Part shown: one piece after another, positions 56,383-64,000 of the stretch | Position numbering within the stretch: the stretch's first letter is position 1 | How the letters are laid out: every line of letters starts with the position of its first letter | Assembly: GCA_022769005.1 (NCBI GenBank) | Contig: JALEKK010000004.1 | Coordinates: forward strand, 36,786-100,785 | Direction of reading: 5' to 3' | DNA length: 64,000 nt | Source: Lachnospiraceae bacterium | GTDB lineage: Bacteria > Bacillota > Clostridia > Lachnospirales > Lachnospiraceae | Position numbers and translations under genes: made by a program | Notes under the pieces: model-generated | Told to the model about the DNA's origin: nothing | The model's input: only the letters and a program-made list of their open reading frames with translations | The model's database searches: none

Positions 56383-56695
56383 TATTTTGTCCTTTCAGAT
56401 TCTGATCAATTTGTATATAGATTATTCCTTATAATATGTAATATTACGGTTCAAAAAAATATAACTTTTACATTCTATCACAACATAACTGTATATGCCA
56501 TTAATATTATATTTGTTAAAGAAAACAGTTAAAAACTTTATAATCTGAATAAAATGTATATTGTATTTATTTACGTTATATTTGCAAATGGGTTTCTCAT
56601 GTTATATTATTTTATTGATTTTTGTAAATGCTTTGTTGTAACAGGTATTTTATGCAGCTGAGTAAGCTTTTTAGTATTGAAAGGATCACAAATTA
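56383..56695. other. AT-rich divergent intergenic region, typA/purF
   Basis: 313 bases between two divergent genes. I see no RNA gene, repeat or clear operator. A possible plus-strand promoter (TTGTAA at 56625, TATTTT about 18 bases on) could serve purF, and AT-rich -10-like runs on the minus strand could serve typA. No purine-riboswitch core is visible. Confidence 0.5.
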
Positions 56696-58141
56696 ATGAA
56701 CGAGCATATGGACTTCGATGACATTTTTGACGAAAAGCCACATGATAAATGTGGAATCTTTGGCGCTTATGATTTGGACGGAGATAATGTAGCACAGACC
56801 ATATATTACGGACTGTTTTCTCTTCAGCACAGAGGACAGGAGAGCAGCGGTATATCCGTAAGTGATACGAACGGACCTACGGGAGTGATTACATGTAATA
56901 AGGGCAGAGGGCTTGTTAATGAAGTTTTTGATCAGGAAAAGCTTGATAAGATGCATGGCAATCTCGGCGTAGGACATGTACGTTATTCGGAAGCGGGTAA
57001 GTCCGGAATAGAATTTGCCGAGCCTCTCGTTGTAAATTATTATAAGGGAACGCTTGCATTAACACACAACGGTAATATCGTTAATGCAAATGAGCTTAAA
57101 GAGAAGCTTTCATATGATGGTGCTATTTTCCAGAGCGGTTCTGACTCAGAAATCGTTGGATATCTTTTAGCGCGTGAAAGAGTTAAGACAAATTCAGTTG
57201 AAGAAGCTCTTCTCAATGCATGTAAGCAGCTCAGAGGTGCATACTCACTTGTAATTACAAGTCCGAGAAAGTTAATTGGTGTAAGAGATCCATTTGGTTT
57301 CAGACCACTTTGTATCGGAAAGAGAGATAATACATATTTCATTACTTCCGAAACATGTGCTCTTGACACTGTAAATGCGGAATTCATAAGAGATGTTGAA
57401 CCCGGAGAGATAGTTATCATCGATTCAGAGGGCAATATCACTTCCAACAAAGAGTTGGCGGCTCCTACCCCTGCAAGATGTATATTTGAAAATATCTATT
57501 TTTCAAGACCGGACAGTGTATTTGACGGAGTGGGAGTAAATGCTTCAAGAATACAGGCAGGCAAGATACTTGCAAGAAAGTTCCCTGTTGAGGCCGATGT
57601 TGTATTCGGAGTTCCGGAATCGGGAAATCCCGCAGGACTCGGATATGCCATGGAATCAGGAATACCTTATATTAACGGATTCATAAAAAACAGTTATGTG
57701 GGCAGAACATTTATCAAACCGCGTCAGTCTCAGAGAGAGACAGCCGTTAAGATAAAGCTTAATCCGATTAAGGAAGCCATTGAAGGCAAGAGAGTCGTTA
57801 TCGTTGATGATTCGATCGTTCGCGGAACAACATCTTTAAGAATAGTAAATATGCTTCGTGCTGCCGGAGCAAAGGAAGTTCATGTAAGAATAAGCTCACC
57901 TCTCTTCCTTCATCCTTGTTTCTTCGGTACTGATATTCCGTCCGAAGAGAACCTGATAGCAACGGGAAGAAATGTTGAACAGATATGTGAATATATCAAC
58001 GCCGATTCTTTGGGATTTCTTGATTTGGAAGATTTGGACGATGTGGTATTCGGACATAAGGGATATTGCGATGCATGTTTCTCAGGCAATTACCCTGTAG
58101 AGCCTCCGAAAGAATATTTGGAAAAGAAGAATAAGAAATAA
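56696..58141 (+). CDS. purF: Amidophosphoribosyltransferase
   Basis: Makes phosphoribosylamine from PRPP and glutamine, the first step of purine synthesis. Of 481 residues, Cys 19 (HDKCGIFGA) is the N-terminal nucleophile of the glutaminase domain after removal of an 18-residue propeptide. The PRPP loop is VVIVDDSIVRGTTS (about 360). Cysteines in ARCIFENIYF, HPCFFG and YCDACFSGNY fit the [4Fe-4S] ligands of the Bacillus-type enzyme. AAAGGA lies 10 bases before ATG 56696; ATG 56708 is an alternative. It is alone, not in a pur operon here, and ends at a long hairpin. Confidence 0.95.
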   Translation: MNEHMDFDDIFDEKPHDKCGIFGAYDLDGDNVAQTIYYGLFSLQHRGQESSGISVSDTNGPTGVITCNKGRGLVNEVFDQEKLDKMHGNLGVGHVRYSEAGKSGIEFAEPLVVNYYKGTLALTHNGNIVNANELKEKLSYDGAIFQSGSDSEIVGYLLARERVKTNSVEEALLNACKQLRGAYSLVITSPRKLIGVRDPFGFRPLCIGKRDNTYFITSETCALDTVNAEFIRDVEPGEIVIIDSEGNITSNKELAAPTPARCIFENIYFSRPDSVFDGVGVNASRIQAGKILARKFPVEADVVFGVPESGNPAGLGYAMESGIPYINGFIKNSYVGRTFIKPRQSQRETAVKIKLNPIKEAIEGKRVVIVDDSIVRGTTSLRIVNMLRAAGAKEVHVRISSPLFLHPCFFGTDIPSEENLIATGRNVEQICEYINADSLGFLDLEDLDDVVFGHKGYCDACFSGNYPVEPPKEYLEKKNKK

Positions 58142-58190
58142 TAATGTATGACATATTCAACGGTCTGCATTAATATTAATTAAGTAATAC

Positions 58191-58268
58191 AAACAGTATA
58201 TACGGATTTAAGACATTTGTTTGATAAATGCATTAAGCAAGATGTTTGAATCTGTATATACTGTTTTT
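58191..58268 (+). terminator. Long nested terminator after purF
   Basis: An 18-bp outer stem with one wobble (58191-58208 with 58249-58266) encloses about 40 bases holding a small inner hairpin (cattt-aaatg), then TTTTTT. Confidence 0.82.
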
Positions 58269-58302
58269 TGCAAATTCCGAGCAAAATAATCGAAAAAAGT
58301 TA

Positions 58303-58331
58303 TTGACATAGATATGATATTTTGTTATTCT
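58303..58331 (+). promoter_or_regulatory. tRNA operon promoter
   Basis: TTGACA (58303-58308), 17 bases, TATTCT (58326-58331), about 30 bases before the first tRNA. Confidence 0.82.
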
Positions 58332-58362
58332 TATCAAGTCGCACGGAGCGACTGACATATAT

Positions 58363-58435
58363 GGGATCATAGCTCAGCTGGGAGAGCATCTGCCTTACAA
58401 GCAGAGGGTCATAGGTTCGAGCCCTATTGGTCCCA
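58363..58435 (+). tRNA. tRNA-Val (anticodon UAC)
   Basis: The cloverleaf is complete: acceptor GGGATCA with TGGTCCC, D-arm GCTC-GAGC, anticodon arm TCTGC-CTTACAA-GCAGA with anticodon TAC, T-arm ATAGG-TTCGAGC-CCTAT. CCA is not encoded, so it is added after transcription. Confidence 0.95.
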
Positions 58436-58441
58436 TATCCC

Positions 58442-58515
58442 GGCGAGATAGCTCAGTTGGCTAGAGCACACGGTTCATACCCGTGGTGTCAAGAGTTCAA
58501 ATCTCTTTCTCGCTA
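58442..58515 (+). tRNA. tRNA-Met (anticodon CAU), elongator type
   Basis: Acceptor GGCGAGA with TCTCGCT (first pair G-U), D-arm GCTC-GAGC, anticodon arm CACGG-TTCATAC-CCGTG, T-arm AAGAG-TTCAAAT-CTCTT. The anticodon stem lacks the three G-C pairs of initiators and the D-stem/acceptor pattern is that of an elongator. CAU could also be an isoleucine tRNA modified by TilS; an elongator Met is more likely. CCA is not encoded. Confidence 0.9.
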
Positions 58516-58526
58516 CTACTTTTAAG

Positions 58527-58550
58527 GCACCGGATTTCCGGTGCTTTTTT
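58527..58550 (+). terminator. Terminator of the two-tRNA operon
   Basis: The hairpin gcaccgg-attt-ccggtgc is followed by TTTTTT, 12 bases after tRNA-Met. Confidence 0.92.
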
Positions 58551-58613
58551 GCTTTATAACCATATCGTAGAAAGGAAGATTCGGCACGCAGGGTGCATGT
58601 GAGGTAATTGAAT

Positions 58614-59081
58614 ATGAGAGTAGGAATAGGATATGACGTTCATAAACTTGTGGAAGGCAGGGAACTTATAATCGGAGGCGTACACATTCCATATGAGAAG
58701 GGATTGTTGGGACACTCTGACGCGGATGTGCTTCTTCATGCGATTTCCGATGCGCTTCTCGGGGCTGCGGCACTCGGCGACATAGGATTGCATTTTCCTG
58801 ACAGCGATGAGAGGTTTAAGGGAGCGGACAGTTTACAATTACTCAGTGAAACCGGCAAGCTTATTAAAGCCGAGGGATATGAAGTCGTTAATATAGACGC
58901 AACAATAATTGCCCAGGCGCCTAAAATGAGACCTCACATTGACAATATGAGAAAAAACATAGCAAATGCGCTTGATATAGACATAAAATGTGTAAATGTT
59001 AAGGCCTCCACCGAGGAAGGTCTGGGATTTACGGGAGCCGGGCTCGGCATAGCGTCCAATGCCGTTTGTCTTATCGAATAA
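58614..59081 (+). CDS. ispF: 2-C-methyl-D-erythritol 2,4-cyclodiphosphate synthase
   Basis: Cyclises CDP-ME phosphate in the MEP isoprenoid pathway, a source of undecaprenyl phosphate. ATG 58614 has GAGGT 8 bases before; TTG 58608 is less likely. The 155 residues have the metal-binding GIGYDVHKL (Asp, His) and [27 protein letters not shown], the third ligand His (H of LLGHSD), and the C-terminal [16 protein letters not shown]. ispD, its frequent partner, is not adjacent. Confidence 0.96.
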   Translation: MRVGIGYDVHKLVEGRELIIGGVHIPYEKGLLGHSDADVLLHAISDALLGAAALGDIGLHFPDSDERFKGADSLQLLSETGKLIKAEGYEVVNIDATIIAQAPKMRPHIDNMRKNIANALDIDIKCVNVKASTEEGLGFTGAGLGIASNAVCLIE

Positions 59082-59188
59082 CAATAAAATATAATTGTTT
59101 ATATACAATGATGAAGATATTTTATAAAATAAAAAATAATATTTTGGTTTGACCGGTTGGATGAATATAACATAAAAGGGGTATCTTT

Positions 59189-59854
59189 ATGAAAAAGGTA
59201 ACATTTGAAGAATATAAAGAACAGCAGTTTGAACTTATCAAAAGAAAAGATCCTGCAATTCACACAAAATGTGAAGTGGAATTATATCCCAGTTTCTGGG
59301 CGGTTTGGGGATATATTCGAGCACATGAATTATTTTTAAACGATAAATTCTATGAAGCCAGAAAGTTATCGCAAAAGGTTGCACACGAGACCGGAATTGA
59401 AATTCACCCGGGAGCAACTATAGGAGAAAACTTTTTTGTCGATCACGGACATGGAGTTGTAATCGGAGAAACGGCGATTGTCGGCAATGATGTTACTCTT
59501 TATCAGGGAGTTACCCTGGGAGGAACCGGAAAAGAAAAGGGTAAGAGGCATCCTACTCTCGGCAATAATGTACTGGTCGGTGCGGGTGCTAAAGTGCTCG
59601 GATCCATTACTATCGGAAACAACGTCAAGATAGGAGCCGGAAGCGTGGTGGTTAAGGATGTTCCGTCCGATACTACTGTAGTCGGCATTCCTGCCAGAAT
59701 AGTAAAGGGAGGCAATGCCAAGGTTGAAGTGGAAGATCTTGATCAGGTGGATATTCCGGATCCGGTTCTTCCGGACCTTGAGGCTCTCAGACGCGAGAAC
59801 GAAGAACTTAAAAGAAGAATTGCAAATCTGGAAAAGAAGTTTTCGGAGCTTTAA
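59189..59854 (+). CDS. cysE: Serine O-acetyltransferase
   Basis: Acetylates serine with acetyl-CoA, giving the substrate for cysteine synthase. The 221 residues include an N-terminal helical part, then the left-handed beta-helix hexapeptide repeats (about 70-165) with IHPGATIGENFFVDHGHGVVIGE, including the catalytic His/Asp pair, and TLGGTGKEKGKRHPTLG. Unlike the usual enzyme, the last 35 residues form a charged helix with heptads (EALRRENEELKRRIANLEKKF), probably a coiled coil; the extreme C-terminus is therefore not the usual peptide that docks in CysK. AAAAGGGG precedes the ATG. It lies upstream of the cysS-mrnC-rlmB-sigH run. Confidence 0.95.
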   Translation: MKKVTFEEYKEQQFELIKRKDPAIHTKCEVELYPSFWAVWGYIRAHELFLNDKFYEARKLSQKVAHETGIEIHPGATIGENFFVDHGHGVVIGETAIVGNDVTLYQGVTLGGTGKEKGKRHPTLGNNVLVGAGAKVLGSITIGNNVKIGAGSVVVKDVPSDTTVVGIPARIVKGGNAKVEVEDLDQVDIPDPVLPDLEALRRENEELKRRIANLEKKFSEL

Positions 59855-59888
59855 TTTTTGAATGCAATTACACAATATTACATCATAT

Positions 59889-59980
59889 ACAAAAGGGAGA
59901 AGCAGATTTTACCGTTGCGGTCCGTTTATGTGACTGTAGGGTAGCGGAGAGATTCCGTATTATTTACTTCTCCCTTTTGT
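59889..59980 (+). ncRNA. Structured element between cysE and cysS
   Basis: A perfect 14-bp outer stem (59889-59902 with 59967-59980) encloses 64 bases with at least two small hairpins (accg-cggt at 59911-59921 and cgga-tccg at 59945-59957). The right arm ends in TTTTGTTATAT. It could be a branched terminator of cysE or a small RNA. A T-box sequence was sought and not found. Confidence 0.5.
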
Positions 59981-60079
59981 TATATATTTACGGGGAAATG
60001 CAGGGCAAATCTTATATGTTAATCAACACATATTATTAGCATTTTTGACGGAAATTTATTATAATAAACTGGATTATAT

Positions 60080-60101
60080 AAGTCTCTTTGAGACTTTTTT
60101 T
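60080..60101 (+). terminator. Intrinsic terminator upstream of cysS
   Basis: The hairpin aagtctc-ttt-gagactt is followed by a T run, 100 bases before the cysS start and only about 15 bases after a TATAAT (60060-60065). It is either an early attenuator of a cysS promoter or a second terminator for cysE. The rest of the 345-base gap holds no gene. Confidence 0.75.
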
Positions 60102-60200
60102 GCTGTATATTCCAAAAATAATATTTAAATAATATATGATATTGTGTTTTAGATTTTACGGTACAGTGCATTTTATTTTAGTATGTTAGGAGCAATCTCT

Positions 60201-61604
60201 ATGAAAATATATAATACCCTCACAGGTCAAAAAGAAGAATTCGTACCGGTGGAACCGGGAAAGGTGAAAATGTATGTATGCGGACCTACGGTATATAACC
60301 TTATTCATATAGGAAACGCAAGACCGATGATAATATTTGATACGGTAAAGCGTTATCTTGAATATAAGGGATATGACGTAACATATGTATCAAACTTCAC
60401 GGATATCGATGACAAAATAATTAAAAAGGCTATTGAGGAGGGAGTTCCTTCAGAAGAAATTTCCACAAGATACATTGAAGAATGCCTTAAAGATATGGAC
60501 GGAATGAATATAAGTAAAAATGTCATCCATCCCCTTGCAACGGAAGTAATCCCTGACATGATTGATATGATAAGCGAGCTTATTGATAAGGGATATGCAT
60601 ATAACTCCAACGGTACGGTATATTACAGGGTAAGAAAATTTAAGGATTACGGTAAGTTATCCAACAAGAACATAGAAGATTTGGAAGCGGGACACAGAGA
60701 CATAAAGGTTTCGGGTGAGGATAATAAAGAAGATCCGCTTGACTTTGTGTTATGGAAACCGAAAAAAGAAGGAGAACCGTTTTGGGCTTCGCCTTGGAGC
60801 GACGGAAGACCGGGATGGCACATCGAATGTTCCGTAATGGCAAAGAAATATTTGGGAGACGAGATTGATATCCATGCAGGAGGAGAAGACCTTATATTCC
60901 CTCATCACGAAAATGAAATTGCCCAGTCGGAAGCGGCAAATGACAAAACATTTTCAAAATATTGGATGCACAACGGATTTCTAAACATCAATAAAGAAAA
61001 AATGTCCAAGTCCCTGGGGAACTTCTTAACGGTAAGAGACATTGCCTCTAAATTTGACCTGTCGGTACTCAGATTCTTTATGCTTGGCGCTCAATACAGA
61101 AATCCGATTAATTTCAGCGATGAATTAATGGAATCCGCAAAAAACGGTCTTGAAAGAATTAAAACATGTGTAAGTACACTTGACAGATTGGCGGAGAATG
61201 CATCCGGATCCATAAAGGAAAGTGAGCAAAATATAGTATCGGAAGTTAATAAGTGTAAAAAGTCATTTGAAGACGCCATGGATGATGACTTTAATACCGC
61301 ATTTGCCGTTGCTGCTGTATTTGACCTTGTTAAAATTGCCAACACATATGCAAATGAAGATTCAAGTGCGGATATTTTAAAGTTCCTTGCCGACACCATT
61401 GTAACTTTATGCGGCGTACTCGGACTTGACGTTGAACCTAAAGAGGAACTTCTTGACAGTGATATTGAAAAACTGATAGAAGAAAGAACAGCTGCAAGAA
61501 AAAATAAAGATTTCGCAAGAGCCGACGAAATACGTGACGAGCTTGAAGCAAAGGGAATAATATTAGAGGACAGCAGGGACGGCGTACATTGGAAGAGAAA
61601 ATAA
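60201..61604 (+). CDS. cysS: Cysteinyl-tRNA synthetase
   Basis: Charges tRNA-Cys; class I synthetase. ATG 60201 has TTAGGAGC at 60186-60193; ATG 60183 in frame overlaps that site. The 467 residues show the zinc cysteine in MYVCGPTVYN, the HIGH motif HIGN, the zinc set HIECSVMA and GGEDLIFPHHENE, the KMSKS loop EKMSKSLGN, and a normal C-terminal helical anticodon domain (ARADEIRDELEAKGI). It starts the run cysS-mrnC-rlmB-sigH, a conserved Firmicutes order. Confidence 0.97.
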   Translation: MKIYNTLTGQKEEFVPVEPGKVKMYVCGPTVYNLIHIGNARPMIIFDTVKRYLEYKGYDVTYVSNFTDIDDKIIKKAIEEGVPSEEISTRYIEECLKDMDGMNISKNVIHPLATEVIPDMIDMISELIDKGYAYNSNGTVYYRVRKFKDYGKLSNKNIEDLEAGHRDIKVSGEDNKEDPLDFVLWKPKKEGEPFWASPWSDGRPGWHIECSVMAKKYLGDEIDIHAGGEDLIFPHHENEIAQSEAANDKTFSKYWMHNGFLNINKEKMSKSLGNFLTVRDIASKFDLSVLRFFMLGAQYRNPINFSDELMESAKNGLERIKTCVSTLDRLAENASGSIKESEQNIVSEVNKCKKSFEDAMDDDFNTAFAVAAVFDLVKIANTYANEDSSADILKFLADTIVTLCGVLGLDVEPKEELLDSDIEKLIEERTAARKNKDFARADEIRDELEAKGIILEDSRDGVHWKRK

Positions 61605-62110
61605 ATAATATATTACAGGGCGGCGGTTCGGAATGCGGGGCCGAGTTAAAAGAGATCTCTTTGTCAGATCCATACGGAATCGCGGAATTAATAAACGATA
61701 AAAACGGCAACAATGATCCTAAATTCGTAAGTCCCATTTTGCTTGCATATATCGGAGACAGTGTATATGACTTGATAATTCGAACCGCTCTTGTACTTAA
61801 AGGAAACAGGCAGGTTGCAAAGCTTAACAAAGATGCGGTATTACTTGTAAGTGCCAAAGCACAGAGCAAAATTGCCGATATAATTCTTCCGATGTTAAAT
61901 GAAGAAGAGACGGGAGTTTACAGGAGAGGCGTTAATTCAAAGCCCAACACAAAGTCAAAAAATGCTTCATTCAGAGAATATATGAAGGCTACCGGTTTTG
62001 AGGCGTTGGTGGGATATTTATATTTATCCGGGAAAACAGGCAGAATAACGGAGTTAGTAAAAACAGGTATAGACGGTATTAAAGAACCGAATACCGATGG
62101 GAAAGAATAA
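61589..62110 (+). CDS. mrnC: Mini-ribonuclease III
   Basis: Double-strand-specific RNase that trims the ends of 23S rRNA precursor; like RNase III but without a dsRNA-binding domain. It starts with TTG 61589, overlapping the end of cysS by 16 bases, since no ATG lies near and the order is conserved; AGGGAC stands upstream. The 173 residues show LLAYIGDSVYDLIIRT (catalytic acidic residues of the RNase III signature), the AQSKIADIILPML helix and RGVNSKPNTKSKNASFREYMKATGFEALVGYLYLSG with the second acidic region. It is translationally close to rlmB. Confidence 0.93.
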   Translation: MEEKINNILQGGGSECGAELKEISLSDPYGIAELINDKNGNNDPKFVSPILLAYIGDSVYDLIIRTALVLKGNRQVAKLNKDAVLLVSAKAQSKIADIILPMLNEEETGVYRRGVNSKPNTKSKNASFREYMKATGFEALVGYLYLSGKTGRITELVKTGIDGIKEPNTDGKE

Positions 62111-62919
62111 TGAACAATTTTAAGAAGAACAATTACAGAGATAAATCAAAGTCCGGTTTTTCAGCTGCGGACGCTGAAGAAACGCAGAACAACGGGCAGA
62201 TAGAGGGGCGCAATCCCGTAATCGAAGCATTCAGGGCGGGAGTGACGATAGATAAGGTATTTCTCCTTGAAGGCTGCAGGGACGGAGCGATTAATACAAT
62301 ACTGAGAGAGGCGAAGAAAAATAATACAATATATTATTTTGTAAGCAAGGAAAGACTTAATGAACTTTCGCTTACGGGACATCATCAGGGTGTAATAGCA
62401 AAGTGTGCGGAAAATTCATACGGCAGTTTGGAAGACATATTTGCCAAGGCGCAGGAGAAGGGAGAGCCTCCGTTTGTATTTATATTAGATGAAATAGAAG
62501 ATCCTCACAACCTGGGCGCCATTATCAGAACCGCCAATGTTTCCGGGGCTCACGGCGTAATTATAGAGAAAAGACACGCTGCGGGCATAACTCCGGTTGT
62601 TGTAAAGACAAGTGCGGGAGCCACTAATTTTACACCGGTCGTAAAGGTTACGAATATTAACAGAACAATAGAGGAGTTAAAAGAAAAGGGACTTTGGATT
62701 GCATGTGCCGACATGGATGGAGAAAATATGTATAAAGCCAATCTTTCCGGTGCCATAGGTATTGTAATCGGAAATGAGGGAAGCGGTGTTTCCAAGCTTG
62801 TAAGAAAGAATTGCGACTTTACGGTTTCCATTCCGGTAAGAGGAGAGATAGAATCGTTAAATGCTTCTGTTGCGGCGGGTGTCCTTGCATACGAAGTTGT
62901 AAGAGCGAGAACAATGTAA
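62110..62919 (+). CDS. rlmB: 23S rRNA 2'-O-methyltransferase (RlmB/TrmH family)
   Basis: SPOUT methyltransferase that methylates the ribose of G2251 (E. coli numbering) in 23S rRNA. The ATG overlaps the mrnC stop (TAATG). Of 269 residues, the N-terminal 35 are low-complexity and basic, then a substrate-binding domain (EGRNPVIEAFRAG), and the SPOUT domain with LDEIEDPHNLGAIIRTANVSGAHG, KTSAGATNFTPVVKVTNINRT, IVIGNEGSGVSKLVRKNCD and the knot IPVRGEIESLNASVAAGVLAYE. The B. subtilis order would next have yacP; here sigH follows 13 bases later. Confidence 0.95.
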   Translation: MNNFKKNNYRDKSKSGFSAADAEETQNNGQIEGRNPVIEAFRAGVTIDKVFLLEGCRDGAINTILREAKKNNTIYYFVSKERLNELSLTGHHQGVIAKCAENSYGSLEDIFAKAQEKGEPPFVFILDEIEDPHNLGAIIRTANVSGAHGVIIEKRHAAGITPVVVKTSAGATNFTPVVKVTNINRTIEELKEKGLWIACADMDGENMYKANLSGAIGIVIGNEGSGVSKLVRKNCDFTVSIPVRGEIESLNASVAAGVLAYEVVRARTM

Positions 62920-62932
62920 TCGGGTTAAGATT

Positions 62933-63562
62933 ATGAGTGATACGGATACAAATGATTTGCATTTTCATTACGGTGATTATACTGATGAAGAACTCCTTAA
63001 CATGTATAAAAAAGGTGAGACATTCTGCTTTGATATTATCATGTTAAGATACAAAAACATGGTTTTGGAAATAGCAAAGGACTTCTTTCTTGTAAGCGGA
63101 GATAATGATGACCTCATACAGGAAGGTATGATAGGCCTATATAAGGCTGTAAGAGACTATAGAGAAGACGGTTTGGCAAAATTTTCAACATTCGCATATA
63201 CATGTATAAAAAGGCAGATTTTAACGGCTGTTACAAAAGACAACAGTAAAAAAAACATGCCTCTCAATACGTCTTTGCCGACGGAAACCGACAATAATTA
63301 TAATGATTCATCCGGAGATACGCTGTTGAGCGATAACGGTATATCAAATCCCGAATTTCTGATTGTAAAAAAAGAAGATAATCTTGAAAAAAGAAACAAA
63401 CTGATGAAAGTTCTTAGTCCCTTTGAGAAATCTGTTTGCAAAATGATGTTTATGGAGTATGACTACAGGCAAATTGCTTTAAAACTCCGTAAAGACGAAA
63501 AAGTAATTGACAACGCGATGCAGAGAATAAAGCTTAAAGCCAGAAAATTATTTAAGGATTGA
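62933..63562 (+). CDS. sigH: RNA polymerase sigma factor, SigH-like
   Basis: Sigma-70 family factor of the SigH group, which in Firmicutes drives early sporulation and transition-state genes. The 209 residues show region 2 (YKNMVLEIAKDFFLVSGDNDDLIQEGMIGLYKAVRDY, KFSTFAYTCIKRQILTAV) and region 4 (LSPFEKSVCKMMFMEYDYRQIALKL, DNAMQRIKLKARKLF). Between them is an Asn/Asp/Ser-rich loop. It is placed after cysS-mrnC-rlmB, as sigH is in Bacillus, without yacP between. The short initial NDLHFHYGDYTDEELL is typical. Confidence 0.9.
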   Translation: MSDTDTNDLHFHYGDYTDEELLNMYKKGETFCFDIIMLRYKNMVLEIAKDFFLVSGDNDDLIQEGMIGLYKAVRDYREDGLAKFSTFAYTCIKRQILTAVTKDNSKKNMPLNTSLPTETDNNYNDSSGDTLLSDNGISNPEFLIVKKEDNLEKRNKLMKVLSPFEKSVCKMMFMEYDYRQIALKLRKDEKVIDNAMQRIKLKARKLFKD

Positions 63563-63602
63563 TGTATTGTTGACATTTATGAATATATAAATTAATATAT
63601 AG

Positions 63603-63622
63603 AGGCTGTCATGTTACAGCCT
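63603..63622 (+). terminator. Small hairpin between sigH and tRNA-Thr
   Basis: aggctgt-catgtt-acagcct, followed by only a short T stretch. It is a weak terminator or a processing hairpin. Confidence 0.5.
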
Positions 63623-63626
63623 TTGT

Positions 63627-63698
63627 GCTGATGTAGCTCAGGGGCAGAGCACTTCATTGGTAATGAAGAGGTCGGGAGTTCAAATCTCCTCATCAGCT
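63627..63698 (+). tRNA. tRNA-Thr (anticodon GGU)
   Basis: Acceptor GCTGATG with CATCAGC, D-arm GCTC-GAGC, anticodon arm CTTCA-TTGGTAA-TGAAG, T-arm GGGAG-TTCAAAT-CTCCT. CCA is not encoded. It may be transcribed with the sigH run. Confidence 0.95.
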
Positions 63699-63712
63699 TT
63701 TAACTTTTATCA

Positions 63713-63747
63713 AAAAAACCGTATTCCTTGTGAATACGGTTTTTTTG
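63713..63747 (+). terminator. Intrinsic terminator after tRNA-Thr
   Basis: aaaaaaccgtattc-cttgt-gaatacggtttttt, a strong 14-bp stem with T runs on both strands. Confidence 0.93.
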
Positions 63748-63814
63748 ATTTCAGTTTGCTGAAAAAAGGGGCAAAAATGGGGAAATCGCAGTAAAATATC
63801 AGAATACGGTGAAA

Positions 63815-64000
63815 TTACATCCCGTTATCTTCCCTGTCCCGTTTGCTCTTTTTTTGTAACTGTTTAACAATAAGCAGAAACACATACACGGAAACGGGAA
63901 CTATTATGTCTGCGGCAACCAATCTTGTAAATATGACATTGCTTTGGGGAGTTGTCATAAAAGCAAATATAAATGTAAGTATTACAAGAACCGCCACGGC
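63815..64000 (-). CDS. Membrane protein, C-terminal fragment (5' end outside window)
   Basis: The minus-strand frame is open to the right edge, so the gene probably starts outside; a GTG at 63997 would give only 60 residues. The visible part has two hydrophobic stretches (VLVILTFIFAFM and ADIIVPVSVYVFLLIV) joined by a polar loop and a basic tail (KQLQKKSKRDRED). No family can be named from this fragment. Confidence 0.6.
   Translation of the reverse strand, partial: AVAVLVILTFIFAFMTTPQSNVIFTRLVAADIIVPVSVYVFLLIVKQLQKKSKRDREDNGM

Noticed and set aside
56383..56695. Purine (guanine/adenine) riboswitch before purF
   Set aside because: No conserved purine-aptamer core or three-way junction could be identified in this AT-rich stretch.

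Overview
The window is about 64 kb of a low-to-moderate GC Firmicutes chromosome. The gene content and order fit Clostridia, most likely Lachnospiraceae: a dcw cell-division cluster, pyrC-F-K-D, cysE/cysS-mrnC-rlmB-sigH, a CIRCE-controlled clpB, an infC-rpmI-rplT operon with an attenuator leader, a eukaryote-type dimeric glyS, and a pair of large proteins that I recall (from memory) as the Lachnospiraceae families DUF5717 and DUF5716. Nothing looks recently transferred. I found no insertion sequence, phage gene, CRISPR array or rRNA; the window is nearly all core genome.

Layout. 1-8.1 kb: the 3' part of guaB, then argS, a glycosyltransferase and pyrC-pyrF-pyrK-pyrD on the plus strand. 8.1-11.8 kb: a minus-strand envelope-polysaccharide block (sugar-phosphate transferase, Wzx-like flippase, MraY-like transferase). 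12-25 kb: glyS, a zinc-ribbon membrane protein, rarA, the DUF5717/DUF5716 pair, pheS-pheT. 25-31.6 kb: a polyprenyl-phosphate glycosyltransferase, queA, a homocysteine-synthase-type PLP enzyme, a small membrane protein with ferritin, and a processive glycosyltransferase. 31.9-34.9 kb: a DUF815-type ATPase and ruvA-ruvB. 35-44 kb: the dcw cluster mraZ-rsmH-ftsL-ftsI-murD-ftsW-ftsQ-ftsZ, lacking mraY and murG at their usual places. 44-51 kb: lepA, a lipoprotein, infC-rpmI-rplT, clpB. 51-56 kb: a zur-znuA-znuC-znuB zinc-uptake operon and typA. 56-64 kb: purF, two tRNAs, ispF, cysE, cysS-mrnC-rlmB-sigH, a third tRNA and the edge of a membrane protein gene.

Regulation readable in the DNA. Five 10-bp-spaced GTGG-type boxes precede mraZ (MraZ operator). 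A one-mismatch CIRCE overlaps the clpB promoter. An inverted repeat sits just after the zur promoter. A structured, terminator-bearing leader precedes infC, which starts on a non-AUG codon. Several intergenic regions contain unusually long or nested hairpins.

The best candidate for an undescribed system is the block at 13.4-21.5 kb. An Hsp70/actin-like protein with an apparently degraded nucleotide site and a TPR-like tail (19486-21483) is encoded directly after a 1027-residue helical/beta-sandwich protein (16387-19470). That gene itself overlaps rarA, and a zinc-ribbon single-pass membrane protein lies upstream. The fold assignment is my reading of motifs and has not been confirmed by structure prediction.
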